64,000 nt of DNA, taken from Lagopus muta. Lineage: Eukaryota > Chordata > Aves > Galliformes > Phasianidae. The stretch lies in assembly GCF_023343835.1 (NCBI RefSeq), contig NC_064443.1, positions 2,542,001 to 2,606,000 of the forward strand, read 5' to 3'. Under the pieces are notes generated by a model. That model was given only the letters and a program-made list of their open reading frames with translations, had not been told where the DNA came from and ran no database searches. This document shows, in pieces, positions 59,071 through 64,000 of this stretch. Position 1 is the first letter of the stretch, and the number at the start of each line of letters is the position of its first letter. The translations under genes were made by a program, and so were the position numbers.

Positions 59071-61234
59071 CGTCCCAACCCCGTTCCATCCCGTCCATCT
59101 CACTCATCCCATCGCATCCCGTGCCGCCTCGTCCCGTCCCGTCCCATCGCATCACACCACACCCCCGCCCCATTCCATCACTCTCCGACAAGATTTGCAT
59201 CCCTCCCTGCGCGCTCCCCGCTGCGGCAGCCCCCAGCTCGCCCCTAGGCAGATGCCCCCTGGTTGGGGGGCACCGGGTTGTGGGAACCCCCCGGCCCCGG
59301 CTCTGTTCCAACCCCAGGAACTCCGTTTGGGTGCAGCGCTGTGGGCTCCCGTAGCCCCTCCGCTCCGCTGCCACCTGCACTGTGGACATTTGGGTACGCT
59401 TCCCTCTGGTCCAGCGCTCCCGTGGGGTGCGGGGTGCAGCGGGGACCTTCTGGCAGCACGGCCGGGGGCTGCAGGTGGGAGCGGGGCTGCAGGTGGGAGC
59501 AGGGCTGCTGGTGATGCTGGCTGTGCTGCAGCCGGGGGTCCCCGAGCCGTGAGGCAGAGCCGGGCTCCGGGGTGCTGGGGGGGATGCTGGCGAGGGCTGC
59601 ACGGCTGCGTCATCCCGTCCGCACCCGGCCACCCACCTCCCGCTATTGTCTTACACCCGCTGTTGCTTCTGCTCCCAAATTAGCTGCTTCAGAAGAGGGG
59701 GGGGGGGGGGGAGGGCAGCTGTGTGCGGTTGCCAGCGCGGCACCCAGCCTCCCTACTGTGCCCAGCTCTCAGCCGGGTGCGCTCACCTGCGGGACATCCC
59801 GGGGATGCTGACCCCTGAGCCAGCCGGGGCAGGGGATGGTGCTCAGCGGCACCTGCTCAGCCAGCGGGAACTGCTGGGATGGACACAGGTCAGCCGAGCG
59901 CTCACAGAGGCAGCAATCAGATCCCTATCTGTCATCCCATTGGGTCCCTGCATGGCTTATCCTGGCAGCACGCCGGCAGCTCTCATCCCAGCCCTCCCAG
60001 CCGGCCACTGGCTGCGGGAACAGCCCTAGTCCCCTCGCCTCGGGTCAGTGGTATGGCACAGCTGGCGTCGTATGGCACAGGGATGCTCGGAGCAGCCAGG
60101 CAGGGCATGTTCCCTGTTGGGATGAGCCCAGGGAAGGCAGGGAAGCTTCAGCAGGTCTATAGCTTGGGGGTGAGTTCTGCACCCGTGGGTGCTTTGCTTC
60201 TCTTTTGGGAGTGGGCGCACTCCACGCGGGATGGGGCTGCCTGCTCTCGTCTGGCACGGGCTGGTGCCCTGGTGCTGCGCAGCGAGGGGCTCCCATCCTG
60301 CAGGCAGGGCTGGATGGAGGCAGCGAGCACATGAAGGAGCATCCCCACGCCCCTGCCTCGCTGTCCTCACACCCCCCTCGGGGTCACCCGCCCCAGGGAT
60401 CATCCCGGTGCCCGCACATGGTGCCACAGACAGGGCACCCATCCGGGGCCGGCGCGGTAGCGCCGGGGCTGCACAGCACAGCAGGTCGGGTGCTGCCCGT
60501 CCCTGCCCCCGCCGCAGGATGTGCCGCTTTCTGCATCTTCAGCTCCCATCGCCATAGCAACAGGCTCAGAGCTTGGGTACCCGCCGCGCCGGCTCCTGCA
60601 TCCCGCTCCGCCATCCTGCCACCGGGACCGGGCTGGCAGGTGCTGCCTGCACGGTGCGGTGCGGCACGGCATGGCTTGTCATCCTGGGAGCTGGGGGTGA
60701 TGGGTGCCTCCAGCACCAGACCAGCATCCCGCTGGATGTCCCACTCAGGCTGAGCGGGGCCATGGAGCTCTTCTCTTCCTGGAGCATCAGAAAATAACAT
60801 CCGTTAAAACTTCTTCCCAGAACAGGATGGGAAAAAGGAAAAAAAATTACTTTCTGGGAACAGGTTTTTTTTGCCAGCAAGCTCCCAAGAAGGGTCTGGG
60901 GTTGGAGGGTTCCTGTCGGGAAGGCAGAGGGCTGTCACCGTCCCCAAAGGACAGGGTAACAGCACGCAGCTGGCAATGCTCGAGCTGAAGAAGTGTCACC
61001 ACAGGGCAAAACAGGGCTGAGGAACAGGACCTGATCCACTTGCCACACTGCCCGGTGAGCTGCTCCCAGCTCTGCCTCTGGAATAAATCCATTACTGAGC
61101 TGCAAAGCAGGCTGGTGGGGCAGAGTGGCCAGAAGCCATGGGGATGGGCTGCACTCCGTCAGGTTTTACTCTGCTCAGGAGGGACAGGTGCAGGCAGCGG
61201 GGCCAGGGCTCTCATGGCTCCTCTGCCTCTGCAG
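58821..61234. other. CAMKV intron 1, probable
   Basis: GC-rich sequence with a CATCC-type patch (about 59,080-59,165), an 18-base repeat near 59,470-59,515, and a G-run of about 15 (59,697-59,711). Long open frames here (up to several hundred codons on either strand) reflect GC content and show no known domain. Confidence 0.6.
59697..59711 (+). repeat. Poly-G run
   Basis: About 15 consecutive Gs; length is uncertain by nature. Confidence 0.85.
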
Positions 61235-61248
61235 CACCGGGCCCTGCG

Positions 61249-64000
61249 ATGCCGTTTGGCTGCGTGACACTGGGGGACAAGAAAGACTACAACCAACCGT
61301 CCGAGGTGACCGACAGATATGACCTGGGCCAGGTCATCAAAACGTGAGTGCGTCCCTGCCCGGCCCCGGGAGTGCCCACGGGGACCCCTACCCTGCACCA
61401 GTTGGGGAGCTCGGTGCCTTCAGGGCTGGGGTGCGTTCCCTGCAACGAGTGCTGATTCCAGGAGGGCTTTGCCGTCTGCTCTGAGCACAGAATTGCTGCC
61501 GGTGCCGAGGTTCGCCGCCGCTGCTGCTGCTCGCCGCAGCCTGGCGCCTGCGGTTAACCCTCCCTCTTCCCTCCCAAATATCTGCTGGGATTGCAGCAGT
61601 TCCTCAAAATCGCGGCTCCCCGGTGCACCTCCCGAAAGCAGGACCGTCTGCTCTGGCTGTGGCGGAGGAAGGGGCTCTGGGGAAGTTCTCTCACCTCCTG
61701 CCTTCCCGAATGCGGCGTTACAGTAGTGTGGAGGCATGCTGCTGTGCAGCTCAGTATTGATGGTTCTGCAGCATCCATCCGGCCGTGAGCTCTGTGCAGG
61801 GACAAGGGCTGTCCCGCAGGATGCTCCGGGAGCCCATGTGGCCCTGCTGTGGGGAAGGGGCTTTTTCTTTACCCCCCTCCCCCCCCCCCCCCACACTTTC
61901 CTAATGCTTTGCTTATCCCTTGCTGATTCCTTGCAGGGAGGAGTTCTGCGAAATCTTCCGGGCAAAGGAGAAGACATCGGGGAAGCTGTACACCTGCAAG
62001 AAGTTCTTGAAGCGGGACGGGCGCAAGGTGCGGAAGGCTGCCAAGAATGAGATCATCATCCTGAAAATGTGAGTGCCAAGGCCAGGGGGGGGTGGAGGGG
62101 GGAATGGGGTGGATCTTCTTGGGTTGGTCCCAGCGAGTCAGTGGGCAGCTCCCATCCATCCACCCACTGCCACCACCGTCTCGTGGACGCTACAGGGTGA
62201 AGCACCCCAACATCCTGCAGCTGGTGGACGTCTACATCACGCGCAAGGAGTACTTCATCTTCCTGGAGCTGTAAGCATGGCGTGGGGCGGCGGGTGGGCG
62301 CTGTGCCGTGGGGCCACCGCAGCCTGCTCTCGGCACCGGCAGGGCCACGGGCCGGGAGGTTTTCGACTGGATCCTGGACCAGGGCTACTACTCGGAGAAG
62401 GACACCAGCAACGTCATCCGGCAGGTGCTGGAGGCTGTCGCATATCTGCACTCTCTCAAGATCGTTCACAGGAACCTCAAGGTGGGCGCTCAGGGTCCCT
62501 GGTGGGCACAGGCACCTATGGGTGCCGGCGCAGCCTCACCACGCTCACGTTCCCTGATCTGGCAGCTGGAGAACCTGGTGTACTACAACCGCCTGAAGAA
62601 CTCCAAGATCGTCATCAGTGACTTCCACCTGGCCAAGCTGGAGAATGGTCTCATCAAGGAGCCCTGCGGCACCCCTGAGTACCTGGGTGAGGGCGAGCTG
62701 GGCGGGCACAGAGAGGGGGCAGGGGGGGCACAGACTGCCTGTCTCCAGGGTCAGTGTCGTGGCAGGTCCCTTGCCGGTGAACATTGGTGCTCCTGATGAG
62801 TTTCCATCACTCAGGGATCCATCCTGGGGGCTCCTGGCAGTTCTCTCCCATTCCCATCACCCTGCAGCTGATGCTGGCTGTACCCTGGGGGTCCCTTCTG
62901 CTCCTCATCACCCCAGGGACCAATCTGGAGGGCCCCTGTTGGGCCCCCGCTCTGCTGATAACTGCTCTCTGTGGGTTCCTGGGTGTCCCTGGTGGGTTAT
63001 TCCCACTTCCCATCACACAGAGGAGCAATTGTGGATGCTCACAGCGGGTCCCTCCTGCTCTTCATCACCCCAGGCACCCATCCTGATTCTTCCCAAAGGG
63101 TTCCTCCTGCTCCCCATCATCAGAAGTACCCATACTGGGTCCCTCCTGCCGCTCATGGGTGACCTGTTGGGGCACACCATGCACGGCCACCCTGGAGGAG
63201 CAGGGAGATGGGTTTCCCAGTGGGGGAAATGGTGTCTGGAGACCCCAGAGTGGGACTGGTCCCCCACTTCCACCATCCTGTGTTCTGTAGCTCCGGAGGT
63301 GGTGGGGCGGCAGCGGTACGGGCGGCCGGTGGACTGCTGGGCCATTGGTGTCATCATGTACATCCTGTGAGTGTGGGGTTGGAGACGGGGTTGGGGGGGC
63401 TCTGGGCTGGGGGGGAAAACTGAGCACACACCCCGCAGCCTTTCGGGGAACCCCCCCTTCTACGAGGAGGCGGATGAGGATGACTACGAGAACCACGACA
63501 AGAACCTCTTCCGCAAAATCCTGGCCGGGGACTACGAGTTCGACCCCCCCTACTGGGATGACATCTCGCAGGCAGGTGAGCTGTAGTACTTGAGGGGGGA
63601 CAAGGGGAAATCGGGGTCCCTGTGTGTCCCACCTGCGCTGACCCTCCTGACCCCAGCCAAGGAGCTGGTGACACGGCTGATGGAGGTGGAGCAGGACCAG
63701 CGGATCACGGCGGAGGAGGCCATCTCCCACGAATGGTGAGGGGCTGCAGGAGCAGCGGGGGCCCAGGGAGGGCGGTAGGGGCCGCTCACCACCCCCTTAC
63801 TGCCCCCAGGATCTCTGGCAACGCTGCCTCCGACAAGAACATTAAGGATGGCGTCTGCGCTCAGATCGAGAAGAACTTCGCCAGGGCCAAGTGGAAGGTG
63901 GGTGGGCGCAGCCCCGTGCCTCAGTCTCCCCCCGGGGGTCCTGACGCCCACTCGCCCTCGCAGAAAGCCGTGCGAGTGACCACGCTCATGAAGCGGCTGC
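61249..64000 (+). CDS. CAMKV: CAMKV, CaM kinase-like vesicle-associated pseudokinase (5' part)
   Basis: CAMKV is a brain-enriched, vesicle-associated, calmodulin-binding protein with a dead kinase fold (established). Coding exons are 61249-61343, 61937-62068, 62196-62270, 62343-62481, 62566-62686, 63291-63366, 63439-63575, 63657-63735, 63810-63897 and 63964-64000 (cut by the window edge), in frame for 326 codons. The protein starts MPFGCVTLGDKKDYNQPSEV, almost identical to human. The kinase-like domain spans about 24-286. The Gly-rich loop lacks GxGxxG, the catalytic loop is HRN (143-145) instead of HRD, and the DFG motif is DFH (166-168); these same changes define the mammalian protein. The segment from about 302 (IEKNFARAKWKKAVRVTTL) is the calmodulin-binding region. 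The low-complexity C-terminal tail is outside the window. The exon containing the ATG begins at 61,235 after ctctgcag, with a 14-base leader. CaMKI-type kinases are excluded by the degraded motifs. Confidence 0.97.
61344..61936. other. CAMKV intron after first coding exon
   Basis: GC-rich intron that ends with a long interrupted C-run (61,872-61,892) before the acceptor ttgcag. Nothing else is recognised. Confidence 0.8.
62800..63165 (+). repeat. Degenerate minisatellite in CAMKV intron
   Basis: Variants of GGGTCCCTCCTGCTCCTCAT followed by CACCCCAGGnACCCATCCTG recur at about 62,890, 63,048, 63,105 and 63,145, with weaker copies before and between. It fills most of the 604-base intron between coding exons 5 and 6. 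Confidence 0.7.

Noticed and set aside
58346-59683. Plus-strand frame of 445 codons at the CAMKV island, with a 271-codon minus counterpart
   Set aside because: Both strands are open over the same repeats and CpG island, a sign of composition rather than coding.
1-64000. tRNA, rRNA or retroviral sequences
   Set aside because: No tRNA arm pattern, rRNA block, or long terminal repeat/polymerase signature was recognised; all mobile DNA seen is CR1.

Overview
The window is vertebrate nuclear DNA from a bird, most likely chicken or a close galliform. The evidence is interspersed CR1 LINE fragments whose 3' ends finish in ATTCTATG-type repeats, compact GC-rich genes next to one long-intron gene, and protein matches in conserved order to the human 3p21.31 block RBM6 - MON1A - MST1R - CAMKV. 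Assignment to chicken chromosome 12 is inference from remembered synteny. I found no prokaryotic, viral or organellar genes.

Layout: RBM6 lies on the minus strand and fills positions 1 to about 39,340. The window holds a non-coding first exon, six coding exons (567 codons in frame) and introns up to 17.5 kb; the 3' part of the gene is beyond the left edge. A CpG island at about 38,860-39,760 is a head-to-head promoter shared with MON1A, which is on the plus strand and complete (5 coding exons, 549 residues, 40,357-43,429). A second CpG island (about 44,460-45,420) precedes MST1R, the RON/c-Sea receptor tyrosine kinase, complete in 20 coding exons (1,399 residues, 45,814-52,645). Next comes a 5.7 kb intergenic region with two CR1 copies, a homeodomain-motif cluster and a block of CATCC-type repeats. 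A third CpG island with a perfect CRE (about 58,400-59,070) is the probable promoter of CAMKV, a pseudokinase, whose first ten coding exons run from 61,249 off the right edge.

All exon limits were read by hand from AG/GT borders, reading-frame continuity and recalled human protein sequences. They are firm for coding exons and tentative for untranslated exons. The four genes are not a pathway: RBM6 is a splicing regulator, MON1A part of the Rab7 exchange factor, MST1R a surface receptor for macrophage-stimulating protein, and CAMKV a calmodulin-binding neuronal pseudokinase. They share only old linkage, and for RBM6/MON1A a promoter.

The composition changes visibly near 38.8 kb. To the left is AT-richer DNA with long introns and few repeats; to the right is GC-rich DNA with short introns, poly-G/C runs and minisatellites. 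I found no convincing undescribed system. The best leads are regulatory: three ZNF143-type sites in the bidirectional promoter, the homeodomain-motif cluster upstream of CAMKV, and the CRE in the CAMKV island.
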